A DNA stretch of 64,000 nucleotides from Meandrina meandrites (lineage: Eukaryota; Cnidaria; Anthozoa; Scleractinia; Meandrinidae): the NCBI GenBank assembly GCA_963693305.1, contig OY855905.1, positions 36,905,637 through 36,969,636 on the forward strand, given 5' to 3'. The stretch's first letter is position 1. Below: more notes on the stretch, generated by a model. It was not told where the DNA came from, ran no database searches, and was given only the letters and a program-made list of their open reading frames with translations. The stretch is not shown here.

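Noticed and set aside
62312..62581. Acidic MDYEEEEGEE-type frame resembling biomineral acidic proteins
   Set aside because: It is a shifted frame of exon 2. The donor and acceptor phases of exons 1 and 3 require the basic frame, and acidic frames in exons 15 and 18 contain stops.
2..64000. CRISPR array, operon or prokaryotic defence system
   Set aside because: Spliced exons, GT-AG introns, microsatellites and transposon types are eukaryotic. The regular exons are coding repeats, not spacer arrays.

Overview
The window looks like nuclear DNA of a metazoan, most likely a cnidarian or another marine invertebrate. Exons are short and CpG-rich, introns are AT-rich with GT-AG borders, there are many foldback and MITE-like repeats, and a Penelope-like retroelement remnant is present. 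The taxon is inference and I could not test it by search.

Almost the whole window is one gene on the minus strand. I traced 55 coding exons between 64000 and 2642. The 5' end lies outside the window. The exons join in one open frame for 6,528 codons plus a stop (19,588 coding bases in view), and every one of the 54 junctions agrees in phase. The product is a giant, extremely basic repeat protein. It consists of 18-residue units of the form G-R-R-W-R-R-V-Y-R-R-G-G-R-L-T-F-R-F, interrupted by poly-arginine linkers. I saw only two acidic residues upstream of the last exon. The protein then ends in a 70-residue Pro/Thr/Asp/Glu-rich tail. I do not recognise the family.

The gene has two architectures. 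In the upstream half (64000 to 38811) repeat exons of 474-513 bp alternate with poly-Arg exons, mostly microexons of 27-54 bp, and every intron is phase 1. Exon 28 (37252-37495) is a pivot that enters in phase 1 and leaves in phase 2. In the downstream half (36165 to 4645) each exon of about 400-600 bp carries first repeats, then linker, then last repeats, and all introns are phase 2. Exon 54 returns to phase 1 before the tail exon. Two tandem duplications are visible (about 43-46.7 kb and 50.7-58.3 kb).

Positions 1-316 hold the last coding exon of an unrelated plus-strand gene whose 3' end converges on the giant gene. Introns carry a hAT-like element with an 8-bp target duplication, a TTAA-flanked element, a Penelope-like remnant, several foldbacks, a 46-bp perfect palindrome and microsatellites including about 365 bp of (AACG)n. 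The many Ser-rich, Asp/Glu-rich or Leu/Arg-rich open frames overlapping the exons are by-products of mixed CGN/AGR arginine codons.
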